A stretch of DNA of 64,000 bases. Origin: JBCCGI01 sp039029355. Its GTDB lineage: Bacteria > Planctomycetota > UBA1135 > GCA-002686595. Below the pieces are notes generated by a model. The model saw only the letters and a list, made by a program, of their open reading frames with translations. It searched no databases and was not told the DNA's origin. The stretch spans positions 1 to 64,000 of the forward strand of contig JBCCGI010000007.1 of the NCBI GenBank assembly GCA_039029355.1. The letters run 5' to 3'. Each line of letters begins with the position of its first letter. Position 1 is the stretch's first letter. Positions 43,735 to 53,194 of this stretch are shown piece by piece. A program made the position numbers and the translations under genes.

Positions 43735-45948
43735 GTGACCCCCAACGACTCCCCCGCCGCAGGCGAGGACCGCCTCCTCGCCCTCCTGCTGCTGCTTCCC
43801 GGCGCGGTCCTGGCGTGGCCCTTCGCGGGCGCGCCGATCGCCGAGGATCCGTACCCGCACCTGGCGGGGTCGGCGTGGATCGCGCTCGCGTCGCTGCCGG
43901 CGGCGCTGTTCGCCGCCTGGCGCGGGCGCCTGGCGGGCTCTCCCGCGCTCGCGCTGTTCGGGCTGGTGCTCGCCGCCGGCCTGGCGTCGGGGCTGATCGG
44001 CGCGGGCACGGACACGGCCGAGGCGCGGCGCGCGCTGGTTCACGGGCTCGCGCTGATCGTCCCGCTCGCCGCCGGCTCGGCGCTCGGCGCCGCGGGGCGG
44101 GCGGTGCTCGTGCGCGGGCTGGCGCTCCTGAGCCTCGCCTGGGTGGCGGGCGCCTTCGCGCGCAGCGAGCTGGCCCTCGCCGGCGTGCTGGGCAACACCG
44201 GCGCGCTCTCCCAGGCCGCGCTGCCGGGCGCGGTGGCGGGGCTGCTGCTCGCCGCGTCGGGGCGCGGCGCCTGGCGGATCGGCGGAGCCCTCGCCTTTCT
44301 CGCTTTCGCGGTGCACGCCGGCAAGGCGCCGGTGCTGGCGGGGCTGCTCGTGGCGGGCGTGGCGCTGGCGCTTGCGGCCGCCCTCGGGCGCGGGCTGGGG
44401 CGCGCGCGCTTGGTGCTGCTGGCGGGAGCCGCGCTCCTGCCGCTCTCCTTCGCTGCCCTGCGGCTCGCCCCCGAATCGACCGCGCCGGCGGACGCCGCGA
44501 GCGCGACGCAGGTCGACGACCGGCTCGCGGCCGATACCGGCGGCGTCGGGGTCCGCGTCGCGATCTGGAAGCGCGTTCCGGCGCTGCTCGCCGCCCACCC
44601 GCTGCTCGGCGTCGGGCCCGGCCAGATGCAGGCCGCGTTCCCGCCCTACCGCGATCCCGACGAGATCGCGGCCTCGAGCCACGGCAGCTGCGAGGACCAC
44701 GCTACCGAGATCGACCACCTGCACAACGACGTGGCCGAGGGGTTGGGCGAGCTCGGGCTCGCCGGCGGCGTGCCCTGGCTGCTGCTGCTCGCACTCGCGG
44801 CCGCACACGCGCTCGTCGCGCTGCGGTCCACCGCGGCCGACCGCGCCGCCCTCGGCGCTGCGTCCCTGGCGCTGCTCGGCAACGCTCTGGCGCACTCTCC
44901 GCTCTACTTCCACCCCGCGTCGGCCTGGCTGGGGTTCACGCTGATCGGCGCGCTCTGGTCGGACGAGGAGCCGCGACGGGGAGCGCCGTGGACCCGCGCG
45001 CTCGCCGCCGCCGCGATCGCCGCCGCCCTGCTGGGCCAGCCGCTGATCGTCCACGGGCGCGAGCTGACCGCGTCGCTCCAGGGGCGCGCGCGCACGCTCG
45101 CCGCGGCGCAGGGCTCCGACGCCGCCGAGGCCCGCGACGCCGCGCTGGAGTGGGAGCGCTTCAAGCGCGCGCTCGACGCGCTGCCCGGCTCGGTGCCGGC
45201 GCTCTTCCTCGAGCTGGAGTGGTACCGCACGATGGGCGCCGAGGGCGCCGGCGAGGCGCTCGAGCGCATCCTCGCGCGTCGCCCGAACGACCTGCGCGCG
45301 CTGCAGACGCGCGCGCTGCTCGCGGCGCAGGCGGGCGACGTGGGCACCGCGCGCGAGCACTGGGGGCGCGCGCTCGCGCTGGATCCGGGGCACCCCAAGG
45401 TGCTCCGCAACCTGGCGCGCCTCGAGGCCGAAGCGGGCGAGAGCGACGCCGCGGCGACGCACGTCGCGGCGCTAGAGGCGCTCGGCTGCCTCGACCCGGC
45501 CTGGCTGGAGGAGCTCGCCGTCGCGCTGCTGCGCGCCGCGCGCGGCACGCAGGCCTTCGCGCTCCTAGAGCGAGTGGACGAGCGCTTCGGCGAGGCCTAC
45601 GGCGGGCTCGCCAACGCCCTCGCCGCCGAGACACGGCAGGCCGGCAAGGCGGACCTCGCGGACGGCCTCGAGTCCGCCGCCCACCACCTGTGGGCGCGCG
45701 AGCACGCGGCGTCGGGTGACTACCGCGGCGCGGTGCGCAGCTACCGCCAGGCCGTGCGGCCGATCCACGCAGCGACCGGCGGCGGGCCGACGCTGCTCGC
45801 GCTGGAGCTGGGCGCGGCGCAGATCCTGTCGGGCGATCCCGACGGGGCGGAGCGCACGCTCGCCGGCGTCGAGCTGCTCGCGGCCGACCTACGGCACCTC
45901 CCCGGGTGGGCGCGGGATGCGCTGCGCGGGGCGGGCTACACGCCCTAG
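43735..45948 (+). CDS. O-antigen ligase-like membrane protein with C-terminal TPR repeats
   Basis: A 737-residue protein. Residues 1 to about 440 hold about 10-12 hydrophobic segments with the Wzy_C/O-antigen ligase hallmark GVGPGQMQAAFPPYRDP and, 35 residues on, HLHNDVAEGLGELGLAGG; these surround the large periplasmic loop of WaaL/Wzy enzymes. The C-terminal 270 residues are Ala/Leu/Arg-rich helical repeats of TPR type (ALERILARRPNDLRALQTRALLA, RALALDPGHPKVLRNLARLEAEAG). Such ligase-TPR fusions join glycan chains to lipid or protein acceptors in the outer envelope; the acceptor is unknown. GTG start, 78 bases after ftsY, without a clear ribosome binding site. Confidence 0.82.
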   Translation: MTPNDSPAAGEDRLLALLLLLPGAVLAWPFAGAPIAEDPYPHLAGSAWIALASLPAALFAAWRGRLAGSPALALFGLVLAAGLASGLIGAGTDTAEARRALVHGLALIVPLAAGSALGAAGRAVLVRGLALLSLAWVAGAFARSELALAGVLGNTGALSQAALPGAVAGLLLAASGRGAWRIGGALAFLAFAVHAGKAPVLAGLLVAGVALALAAALGRGLGRARLVLLAGAALLPLSFAALRLAPESTAPADAASATQVDDRLAADTGGVGVRVAIWKRVPALLAAHPLLGVGPGQMQAAFPPYRDPDEIAASSHGSCEDHATEIDHLHNDVAEGLGELGLAGGVPWLLLLALAAAHALVALRSTAADRAALGAASLALLGNALAHSPLYFHPASAWLGFTLIGALWSDEEPRRGAPWTRALAAAAIAAALLGQPLIVHGRELTASLQGRARTLAAAQGSDAAEARDAALEWERFKRALDALPGSVPALFLELEWYRTMGAEGAGEALERILARRPNDLRALQTRALLAAQAGDVGTAREHWGRALALDPGHPKVLRNLARLEAEAGESDAAATHVAALEALGCLDPAWLEELAVALLRAARGTQAFALLERVDERFGEAYGGLANALAAETRQAGKADLADGLESAAHHLWAREHAASGDYRGAVRSYRQAVRPIHAATGGGPTLLALELGAAQILSGDPDGAERTLAGVELLAADLRHLPGWARDALRGAGYTP

Positions 45949-45958
45949 CCGCGGCGCG

Positions 45959-46540
45959 CTAGCGGACGACGGCCTCGCGCAGCAGCACCTCGAGGTCCAG
46001 CGGATGCGCGACGGCGTCGAGGGTCGTGCGGTAGCTGCCGGCGCTGCGCTCGGTCTCGCCTAGCCGGAGCTCGCCGGCGACCGTGAAGTCGACCCGCAGC
46101 CCCTCGCCGTCGACCGCGAGCGCCTCGGGCGTCCAGGCGGAGGGCCCGCGCTGGTGTCCGCGCGCCAGGCCCCCGCCGTCGCGCAACGCCGCGTAGCCGA
46201 CGCAGACCTTGTCGACGCCCTCGTGGCGGTGGAGGTAGAGGAGCTCGCGCGTCAGCTCGCTGTACGCGATCGCGTCGTGGGCGGCGTCGAGCTCCTCGAC
46301 GTGGCCACGTCCCACCGGGTCGTCGAGGAGCGTCAGGAAGGCTTCCTCGACGGCCGCGTCGGAGGTCGCCGGCCCGCCGCCCGCGAAGGCCTGGTCGAGC
46401 GAGGCCCGCAGGTCGGCCAGGCTCTCGCGCGCCGCCCCTCCGCAGGAGGCGAGGGCGAGCGGCAGGAGGAGCGCCGCGCCGAGGGCGAGGCGGAGCGAGC
46501 GGGCGGAACGGGCCGAGGGGGTCTGGTGGGCTGGCTTCAT
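45959..46540 (-). CDS. Small lipoprotein of unknown function
   Basis: A 193-residue predicted lipoprotein. The leader LRLALGAALLLPLALASC gives a lipobox with the modified cysteine at residue 33. The mature part is Ala/Asp/Leu-rich with no motif recognised; a helical first half (ESLADLRASLDQAF, ELTRELLYLHRHEGV) is followed by beta-like strands (GEGLRVDFTVAGELRLGETERS). The start at 46540 is preferred to 46618 because the leader begins there and the upstream codons are Pro/Arg-rich. Convergent with the ligase gene. The 278 bases upstream, shared with the next rightward gene, hold no recognised feature. Confidence 0.72.
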   Translation of the reverse strand: MKPAHQTPSARSARSLRLALGAALLLPLALASCGGAARESLADLRASLDQAFAGGGPATSDAAVEEAFLTLLDDPVGRGHVEELDAAHDAIAYSELTRELLYLHRHEGVDKVCVGYAALRDGGGLARGHQRGPSAWTPEALAVDGEGLRVDFTVAGELRLGETERSAGSYRTTLDAVAHPLDLEVLLREAVVR

Positions 46541-46818
46541 GTTCGGGTCGGAGCGTACGCGGCCCGGCGCAGGGGATTCAGGACGTCCGGGCGGGTTGGC
46601 TCTATCCCCGGAAAGCACGGAAAGGACGGCCTCCGAGAGGAAAGCGCCGCTTCCTTCGCCCCGGGGTCCCGCGGCGGGCAGAGAAGCCTCAGGTTCTTAC
46701 ACATACCGCCGGAATAATCCCCCCGCCCGGCGCACGTCCCACCCACACGGTCGCGGCCCACCCCCTTGCCGCCCGTTCCAACTCCCGTCCTTCGCTGTCG
46801 CCAATGGAGACTCCTGCC

Positions 46819-49047
46819 ATGGTCGCGGTCCGTCTACGTCTCGCCGCCGGTCTAGCCGCGGCTACCCTCGTCCCCTCCCTTTCCTCGGCGCTGCCTGGCG
46901 ATGAGGATCATTTTTTCCGGGCCTACTACCTGCAGCACGAGCACAACGACCTCGAGGGGGCGCACAAGCTCTACCTCGAAGTCGCGAACGACCGCTCGGT
47001 CTCTTCGGAGCTCCGCCAGAAGGCCAAGCAGGCCGCCGAGGCCCTGGGCGAGGACCTCGCCTCAGCCGACTTCACCCGGCTGATCCCGCGCGACGCGCTG
47101 TTCTACGCCCAGCTGTCGCGGCCCGGTGAGCAGCTCTCGATGCTGCTGAGCCAGCTCGGCCTCCTCGGCCGGGTGCAGGACAGCGAGGGCTTCGGCGTCA
47201 GCCCGCTGCTGGTCGACGGCATGCTCGGTATGCGCGGCGCCGCGGTCGCGGTCACCTCGATGAGCCAGGACGGGATGCCCTCGGGCGTCGTGCTGCTGCA
47301 CCCCGGCGACCTCGACGTCGTGCGCGGCCTGATCGAGACCGCGCTGCCGGCCGCCGGCCAACCGGTCGAGGCCATCGGCGGCTTCCCCACCTGGAGCATC
47401 GAGGGCGAGGCCCTGGTGACGCTGACGAACCGCCTCGTGATCGCGAGCACCGAGCGCCGCGAGATCGACGGCGTGATCGCTCGCATGGGCGGCGCCAAGG
47501 GCGACTCGCTCGCGGACAACGACGCGCTGAAGGGCGTGCTCGAGCGCAGCGGCGACGGCCTGCTGAGCTTCTGCGTCAACGCCGAGCCGCTGATGCCCAT
47601 GATCGAGGGCATGCTCGCCGAGCAGGCGGGCAACGACCCCGAGGTGGCGATGATGATGGCCTTCCTCGACGTGCGCAGCCTGCGCTCGGTGTCGGGGCAC
47701 GTCGGCGTCGACGAGGACGGCGTGAACGTCGAGGTCGCGGTCGAGCTGGCCGAGGGCCATCGCAACCTGGCCTTCAACCTGATGCGCATGCCGCAGGTCG
47801 AGCGCGACACGCTCGCCCAGGTGCCGTCCGGCGCAGCCTTCTTCGCGTCGCTCGGCCTCAACCCCGAGGGCGCGGTCGCACCGATCACGCGCGATTCGGC
47901 GGGTCAGCCGGTGGTCTCCTTCTTCGACTTCGGTCGTGAGTTCTTCGGCAACCTGGTCGACCTGACGGTCTACGGGCTGCCGTCCGACGGGCACTCGCCG
48001 CTCCCGGACCTGGCGCTGCTGCTACGCGTCAACGACGTCGAGCGCTCGCACGCGCTCTGGAGCTTCGCCCTCGGCGCCGCCGGCGGCGCCACCGGCGGCT
48101 CGATGGGCCCGTCGCAGGCCAAGATCGCCGGGCACTCGGTCGACCAGTACAGCCTGGGCGGCATGCCGCTGTACCTCGCGGCGGGCGAGGGCCGCATCGT
48201 CCTCTCGCCGAGCCGCAAGGCGGTCGAGCGCGCGCTGCTCGCCTCGAAGCCCAAGCAGTCGATCTTCGACGATCCGGTGTTCTCGGCCGACGTCCAGCGC
48301 ATCGACGAAGGGCACACGATCGTCGCGATGGCGAACCCGGGCCGCTGCATCGAGTTCGCCGCCGGCATGATGGACCCCGACGACATGGACGAGGAGATGG
48401 CGATGATCGCCGACCTGCTCGCCGACACGGTCGTCACCGTCGGGATGGAGCACACCGACACGCGCCTCGGCTTCCGCGCCCGCGTCAGCAACATCCCCGA
48501 CGTCAGCGGCCTCGTCGTCCAGGCGATCCGCGGCGAGCGCGACCACGACGCCTTCGGGTACGCGGGCCGGGGCAACGGCAAGGTCTTCGCGATGAACGAG
48601 CTGGCGCCGGCCCCGGCCGAGGCCGGGCAGTCGCTGATGTCGCTGCGCTCCGACTTCGACCGGCTCGCGTCGGAGGGCCACCACCACCAGGCCCACGCGG
48701 TCGGCCAGCAGGTGTTCGAGGCGGCCTTCGAGGACCCGTACTACCTCAACAACATGGCCTGGACCATCGCGACCGAGAAGCCCTATGCCGGGCACTATCT
48801 GGAGCTGGCGATGAGCATGTCCGAGCGCTCGAACGAGCTCACCGAGTTCGGCAACTGGTACTACGTCGACACGCTGGCCCTTCTGATGTTCGAGATCGGC
48901 GAGGTCAAGGAGGCCGTCAAGCTCGCCCGCCGCGCGGTCGAGCTGGCCGGCGACGACCCCCGCGGAAGCGAGGCCAGGGACGCGCTCAAGCGCTATGAGG
49001 AGGCGCTCGAGCCCGTGACTACGGCGGCCGCGACCAGCGGCAGATAG
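46819..49047 (+). CDS. Large secreted protein, DUF3352-like with C-terminal TPR-type repeats
   Basis: A 742-residue exported protein. The signal peptide spans about residues 1-22 (LAAGLAAATLVPSLSSALPG). A first helical segment (HEHNDLEGAHKLYLEVA) looks like a TPR unit. The body resembles DUF3352-type proteins, with repeated strands such as ALFYAQLSRPGEQLSMLLSQ, AAVAVTSMSQDGMPSGVVLL and PLYLAAGEGRIVLSPSRKAVERALLA. The end is again helical with TPR character (YLNNMAWTIATEKPYAGHYL, KEAVKLARRAVELAG). The function is unknown. The ATG at 46819 is preferred to 46804: the earlier ATG contains the GGAG that stands nine bases before the later one. Confidence 0.78.
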   Translation: MVAVRLRLAAGLAAATLVPSLSSALPGDEDHFFRAYYLQHEHNDLEGAHKLYLEVANDRSVSSELRQKAKQAAEALGEDLASADFTRLIPRDALFYAQLSRPGEQLSMLLSQLGLLGRVQDSEGFGVSPLLVDGMLGMRGAAVAVTSMSQDGMPSGVVLLHPGDLDVVRGLIETALPAAGQPVEAIGGFPTWSIEGEALVTLTNRLVIASTERREIDGVIARMGGAKGDSLADNDALKGVLERSGDGLLSFCVNAEPLMPMIEGMLAEQAGNDPEVAMMMAFLDVRSLRSVSGHVGVDEDGVNVEVAVELAEGHRNLAFNLMRMPQVERDTLAQVPSGAAFFASLGLNPEGAVAPITRDSAGQPVVSFFDFGREFFGNLVDLTVYGLPSDGHSPLPDLALLLRVNDVERSHALWSFALGAAGGATGGSMGPSQAKIAGHSVDQYSLGGMPLYLAAGEGRIVLSPSRKAVERALLASKPKQSIFDDPVFSADVQRIDEGHTIVAMANPGRCIEFAAGMMDPDDMDEEMAMIADLLADTVVTVGMEHTDTRLGFRARVSNIPDVSGLVVQAIRGERDHDAFGYAGRGNGKVFAMNELAPAPAEAGQSLMSLRSDFDRLASEGHHHQAHAVGQQVFEAAFEDPYYLNNMAWTIATEKPYAGHYLELAMSMSERSNELTEFGNWYYVDTLALLMFEIGEVKEAVKLARRAVELAGDDPRGSEARDALKRYEEALEPVTTAAATSGR

Positions 49048-49071
49048 GTAGAAGCGGAGTTTCTCTTGGCC

Positions 49072-49105
49072 GAGGGGGCGGTTCCGGGGATGGGGCCGCC
49101 CCCTC
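49072..49105 (+). terminator. Rho-independent-type terminator
   Basis: A perfect 10-bp stem, GAGGGGGCGG (49072-49081) with CCGCCCCCTC (49096-49105), then TTCCGTTT. It begins 24 bases after the stop of the DUF3352-like gene. Confidence 0.75.
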
Positions 49106-49151
49106 TTCCGTTTGGCGAAACCCCGCCAGTGACGCGGGGTAGAGTAGGGCG

Positions 49152-49451
49152 ATGCTGAGCCTGCTCGCCATCTGGCTGCCGATCGAGCCCCACGCGCTGA
49201 TCGCGATCGTGGCCGGCGCCCTCGCGGGACGCGCCTTCGCCCGCCGCTTCCTGCCCGGCAAGCTCGGCGAGGTGCTGTTCGCCCCGCTCTGCTTCACGCC
49301 GTTCTATGTGAGCTTCTTCCTGGTCTCACGGGCCGGCTTCGACCCCGGCTGGAAGGAGACCGGCACCGGCTGGGTGATCGGCTTCCTGCTCGCCGCGGTG
49401 TTCCAGTCGGGCCCGATGCTGCGCCGCCGCGAGGCGCCCGACGGCAACTAG
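49152..49451 (+). CDS. Small membrane protein of unknown function
   Basis: A 99-residue protein with three hydrophobic stretches (residues about 2-25, 40-60 and 73-88), giving two or three membrane spans, and a basic C-terminus (MLRRREAPDGN). No family was recognised. It starts with ATG preceded by AGGG, follows a terminator, and its last four bases overlap the 3' end of the convergent MBOAT gene. Confidence 0.6.
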   Translation: MLSLLAIWLPIEPHALIAIVAGALAGRAFARRFLPGKLGEVLFAPLCFTPFYVSFFLVSRAGFDPGWKETGTGWVIGFLLAAVFQSGPMLRRREAPDGN

Positions 49452-50854
49452 AAGCGGAAGTAGATGAACGGCGTGTAGCCGGTCGCGACCCACGGCAGCG
49501 TCAGCGCCCAGGCGCCGCCGTAGACGAGCGACCAGGCCCAGGTCGGCAGCCCGCCGAAGAAGCCGTGCAGGTAGCGCTTGTACGTCACCCAGTGCGCCAG
49601 CCCGGCGCCGACGTAGACGCCGAACCACAGCGGGTCGGGGCTGAGCTCACCGCCGCGCTCCAGGAAGAGCACGACCTTGGTCAGCGTCCACATCTCCCCC
49701 ACGCTCTCGCTCCGGAAGGGCAGGAAGGACAGCTGCACCGCGACCACGGTCAGCGGGCATCCGACCAGCGCGAAGAAGGCGGCCGGTGAGCTGCCCTCGG
49801 CCACGACGCGCCGGTAGATGCGGTAGATCGCGACGTAGGTCGCGTGCAGCAGCCCGAACAGCACGAAGGTCCAGGCCGCACCGTGCCACAGGCCGATCAA
49901 GCCCATGGTCACGTAGAAGTTGAAGATCGTCCGCGCCTCCGAGCCGCGGCTGCCGCCGAGGGGGATGTAGATGTAGTCCATCGCCCAGCTCGAGAGGCTG
50001 ATGTGCCACCGGCGCCAGAAGTCGTTGATGTTGCGCGAGAACCAGGGGAAGTCGAAGTTGTCCGGCAGGTGGTAGCCGAGCAACGCCGCCGTGGCGATGG
50101 CCATGTCGCTGTACCCCGAGAAGTCGCAGTACAGCTGGATGTTGTACATGAACAGGCCCAGCCACGTGCCGAGGTTGGAGTACGCCCCCGGATCGCCGAA
50201 GACCTGGTCGGCGATCTGCGCGGCGTTGTCGGCGAGGCAGGCCTTCTTGATGAAACCGAAGAGGAACAGCGACAGCGCCGGGCGCACGGCGACGTCGGCC
50301 CAACGGCGCTTCTCGGTCAGGAGCGGCAGGAAATGCGCCGCGCGCACGATCGGGCCGGCGACGAGCTGCGGGAAGAAGCCGACGAACACGGCCAGGTCGA
50401 GCAGCGACCGCACCGGCTCCAGGCGACGCCGGTAGACGTCGATCGAGTACGACAGCGTCTGGAAGGTGTAGAAGCTGATCCCGACCGGCAGCAGGATGTT
50501 CAGCGTCCAGTCGTGCGCGCCCAGCCCCATCCAATCGAGCACCCGCGCGCCCGAGTCGATGAAGAAGTTGAAGTACTTGAAGAAGCCGAGCAGCCCGAGG
50601 TTGGCCACCAGGCTCACCAGCAGCCAGGCCTTGCGCGCGCGGGGCTCCGCGGCGCGGCCGAGCATCACGCCGACGGTGTAGTCGACCAGCGTCGAGAACA
50701 GGATCAGCCCGAGGAAGCGCCAGTCCCAGGCCGCATAGAAGGCGTAGGACGTGACCAGCAGCCACACCTTCCGCTGCACGTTGCTCCGCAGCGCCCAGTG
50801 CACCGCGAAGGCGACCAGGAAGAAGACGAAGAAGCGGCCCTCGGTGAAGATCAT
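49448..50854 (-). CDS. MBOAT-family O-acyltransferase (AlgI/DltB-like)
   Basis: A 468-residue membrane acyltransferase that moves an acyl group, usually acetyl, across the membrane to extracellular glycans. About ten membrane segments. Diagnostic blocks are LNILLPVGISFYTFQTLSY, LVAGPIVRAAHFLP, YCDFSGYSDMAIATAALLGY, and NFYVTMGLIGLWHGAAWTFV, the last with the catalytic histidine. NDFWRRWHISLSSWAMDYIYIPLGGSRGS is the other conserved half (shown here as RRWHISLSSW and YIPLGG). It is followed upstream by an SGNH-like gene in the same operon (9-base gap), the usual MBOAT-plus-SGNH arrangement of alginate or peptidoglycan acetylation systems. Confidence 0.92.
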   Translation of the reverse strand: MIFTEGRFFVFFLVAFAVHWALRSNVQRKVWLLVTSYAFYAAWDWRFLGLILFSTLVDYTVGVMLGRAAEPRARKAWLLVSLVANLGLLGFFKYFNFFIDSGARVLDWMGLGAHDWTLNILLPVGISFYTFQTLSYSIDVYRRRLEPVRSLLDLAVFVGFFPQLVAGPIVRAAHFLPLLTEKRRWADVAVRPALSLFLFGFIKKACLADNAAQIADQVFGDPGAYSNLGTWLGLFMYNIQLYCDFSGYSDMAIATAALLGYHLPDNFDFPWFSRNINDFWRRWHISLSSWAMDYIYIPLGGSRGSEARTIFNFYVTMGLIGLWHGAAWTFVLFGLLHATYVAIYRIYRRVVAEGSSPAAFFALVGCPLTVVAVQLSFLPFRSESVGEMWTLTKVVLFLERGGELSPDPLWFGVYVGAGLAHWVTYKRYLHGFFGGLPTWAWSLVYGGAWALTLPWVATGYTPFIYFRF

Positions 50855-50863
50855 CGCGCCGCG

Positions 50864-51931
50864 TCAGTCGCGCTCGACCCCGCGCAGGTGGCGCGAGAAG
50901 GTCTTGGCCAGGACGTGGGTCAGCTCCCTCGCCCCGTTCAGGTTCAGGTGATCCGGGCTGAAGCGGGCCTGGACGCGAAAGAGGTCGGGGTAGAGCTTGG
51001 GCTGGTTGAAGTCGAACAGCGTCGGGATCACCCCCTCCTCGTGGAGGCGCAAGCGCACCGGCGCCCCCTCGATGCCCGGCGGGATGATGCAGATCAGCTC
51101 GATCCCGAGCTCGGCGGCGGCCTCGTACTGGCGCTCGATCGCGCCGGCGTAGACGTGGTCGAGGTCCACCTCGGCCGCGTTCGCCGCATCGATGCCGCTG
51201 ACGTCGTGCTTGTACGTCTCGAGGTTGCGCCGGAAGTTGGGGTGGACCAGCGTGTCCTGGGTCTGGAAGCCCTGGTCCTGGACGAAGTAGCCCTCCTCGC
51301 GCTCGCGCCCGAAGTCGCCGGCGCGGATGCCGCGCACGTCGCGCACGATGATGCGGCCCTGGCCGTAGTTGGCCGTCTTCCAGAGGAAGAGCTGGGCGTG
51401 GATGAGCGCCAGGCGCAGCCGCTCGCCGAGGCCTTCATCCGCGGTGAACGAGGCGCCGATCGCTTTGCGCGTCTCGGCCAGGTTGTGCCAGAAGACGCTG
51501 CGCGAGGCGAAGGTGTTCTGCACCGACGGGAAGTCGGGATCCCAGTCGCCGCCCTCGATCACGATCCACTTCAGCTTCTTCGGCTGCAGCTCGAGCACGC
51601 GGTGGAGCACGTAGTCCATTTCCCACACGCGCATCCCGCCGACGCCGAAGTTGAAGGAGCGCAGCTCGACGCCGCGCAGCGCCATCTCCTCGTCGAAGCG
51701 CGGCGGGATGATGCTCCGCCAGAGGCGACTCGAGCCGAGGAAGAGGAGGTCGTACTCGTCGCAGTGCTCCTCGAAGTGCTCGAACTTGTCGCGCAGGCCG
51801 TACTCGCTGGGCCACGGCACCAGCGGCCGGATCGCCGCGGAGACGCCGAAGAAGCCGACCGCGACGAGGGCCGCGTAGAGGAGCGCGGAGAGGGCTCGGC
51901 CACGCTCACGCGTTCGCACCGTCGGCGTCAT
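50864..51931 (-). CDS. Membrane-anchored SGNH/AlgX-like protein, partner of the MBOAT acyltransferase
   Basis: A 355-residue protein: one N-terminal membrane segment (ALSALLYAALVAVGFFGVSAA) and a periplasmic domain of SGNH type. LLFLGSSRLWRSIIPP carries the block-I serine (GSSR), FNFGVGGM fits block II with its Gly, and FSPDHLNLNGARELT has the catalytic DxxH-like Asp-His pair (block V). This protein would move the acetyl group delivered by the MBOAT enzyme onto a glycan. The start at 51931 is used because the membrane helix follows it closely; the frame is open to 51982. Nine bases separate it from the MBOAT gene, so they are co-transcribed. Confidence 0.83.
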   Translation of the reverse strand: MTPTVRTRERGRALSALLYAALVAVGFFGVSAAIRPLVPWPSEYGLRDKFEHFEEHCDEYDLLFLGSSRLWRSIIPPRFDEEMALRGVELRSFNFGVGGMRVWEMDYVLHRVLELQPKKLKWIVIEGGDWDPDFPSVQNTFASRSVFWHNLAETRKAIGASFTADEGLGERLRLALIHAQLFLWKTANYGQGRIIVRDVRGIRAGDFGREREEGYFVQDQGFQTQDTLVHPNFRRNLETYKHDVSGIDAANAAEVDLDHVYAGAIERQYEAAAELGIELICIIPPGIEGAPVRLRLHEEGVIPTLFDFNQPKLYPDLFRVQARFSPDHLNLNGARELTHVLAKTFSRHLRGVERD

Positions 51932-51953
51932 GCGGGAAGGGTGCCGAAAGTCC

Positions 51954-53111
51954 TCACCGGGCGCCAGAGCCCAAAAGCTCATGAGCGCGCGCCGCGACCC
52001 GCACGGCCCGCGCCTCGCCGCCGTCGACCAGCAGCGCCTCCTCGGCCAGGTTCACGGTCGGGCACACGTGGCGCGGCACCAGGAACAGCACCTCGCCGCG
52101 CGCCGGACGCTCGCCGGCGGTGACGCGTAGGGGCAGGTGTTCCTCGCTGGGCGAGAGCGCCGCCAGCTCGGGCCGGCCGAGCACGAACGCGCTCGGGTCG
52201 CCCGCCTCGGCGGCCAGCGACTTGGACCCGGCATCGCAGGTCACGACGTCGGCCGCGGGGTGGCTGACGACGCGCGCCGCCACCACGGCGGCGGGCAGGA
52301 GCTCGAGGTCCGGGTTCTCCTCCTCGCTGCGCAGGTCGTGGAACACGACCGTGCCGGGCGAGATGCGATGCACGGTGCCCGCGAGGCCCTCGAAGCCGGG
52401 GTAGGCGAGCGCGTGCAGGAAGCTCGGCGTGCCGCTGGTCACCAGCTCGCCCACCGCGAGACCGTCGGCCAGCAGCGCCTCGCGCAGCAAGAGCAGCCGG
52501 TCGTAGCCGCGGTGGATCGCACTCCGCCGCGCGGCCAGGTCGGCGCCGTGGAGGTGCCCGTCGTAGAAGTGGATCCCGCGCAGCCGCGCTCCGGCGCCGC
52601 GGGCGACGGCGAGGATCGCCTCGCCGTCCTCGGCCGGGATGCCCGTGCGGTGCATGCCGGGGTTCACGTCGACGAAGATCGAGACCTCGGGCGGGATGTC
52701 GGGCAGGAGCTCGGCGTCCTCGCACAGCACCGAGACGCGCACCGCGGGAAACGCGCGCGCGATCTCCCCCAAGGCCGCGAGCCCAGGCCCGCGCAGCGGG
52801 TACGCGAGGCACACGTCGGCCGCGCCGACGCCCTCCTCGACAAGCACCTCGGCGAGCAGCCGCGCCTCGCGCGTCGTCGCGCACTTGAAGTGCCGGACGC
52901 CGGCGCGCGCGACCTCGGCCCACACGGCGGGGATCTTGGTCGTCTTCACGTGCGGGCGCCAGCGGTCCGGGCTGCCGGCGTACGCGATCATCCGGCGCAG
53001 GTTCTCGCGCACGGCCTCCAGATGGACCACCAGCGCAGGGGTCTGCGTGCGCTCCAAAACGCCGGAAGGGAGCGCGTACGCTCCCGTATCGAGGTGGGTG
53101 AAGCGGGTCAC
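51954..53111 (-). CDS. PLP-dependent D-threonine aldolase/D-serine dehydratase family enzyme
   Basis: A 385-residue fold-type III PLP enzyme. RPHVKTTK holds the PLP lysine (Lys56). The C-terminal PRHVCPTVNLAEEALLVD has the His348/Cys350 pair that binds the metal (zinc or manganese) in D-serine dehydratases and D-threonine aldolases. FVDVNPGMHRTGI and GDGHLHG-like YDGHLHGAD are further blocks. It would cleave a D-hydroxy amino acid, D-serine to pyruvate or D-threonine to glycine plus acetaldehyde; the two cannot be told apart by eye. It is the first gene of the leftward group with the SGNH and MBOAT genes (22-base gap), possibly by chance. ATG start. Confidence 0.88.
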   Translation of the reverse strand: MTRFTHLDTGAYALPSGVLERTQTPALVVHLEAVRENLRRMIAYAGSPDRWRPHVKTTKIPAVWAEVARAGVRHFKCATTREARLLAEVLVEEGVGAADVCLAYPLRGPGLAALGEIARAFPAVRVSVLCEDAELLPDIPPEVSIFVDVNPGMHRTGIPAEDGEAILAVARGAGARLRGIHFYDGHLHGADLAARRSAIHRGYDRLLLLREALLADGLAVGELVTSGTPSFLHALAYPGFEGLAGTVHRISPGTVVFHDLRSEEENPDLELLPAAVVAARVVSHPAADVVTCDAGSKSLAAEAGDPSAFVLGRPELAALSPSEEHLPLRVTAGERPARGEVLFLVPRHVCPTVNLAEEALLVDGGEARAVRVAARAHELLGSGAR

Positions 53112-53194
53112 CCGAAGAGCCTCTCACAACCGGGGGCGCGCCACCACCCACGCTGGTACCTTGGTCGCCCCCCGCACCGGAAAAACGCGCCCCC

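Noticed and set aside
43410..45719. A 769-residue frame overlapping ftsY and the ligase gene on the same strand
   Set aside because: Arg/Ala-rich shadow frame of two recognised genes.
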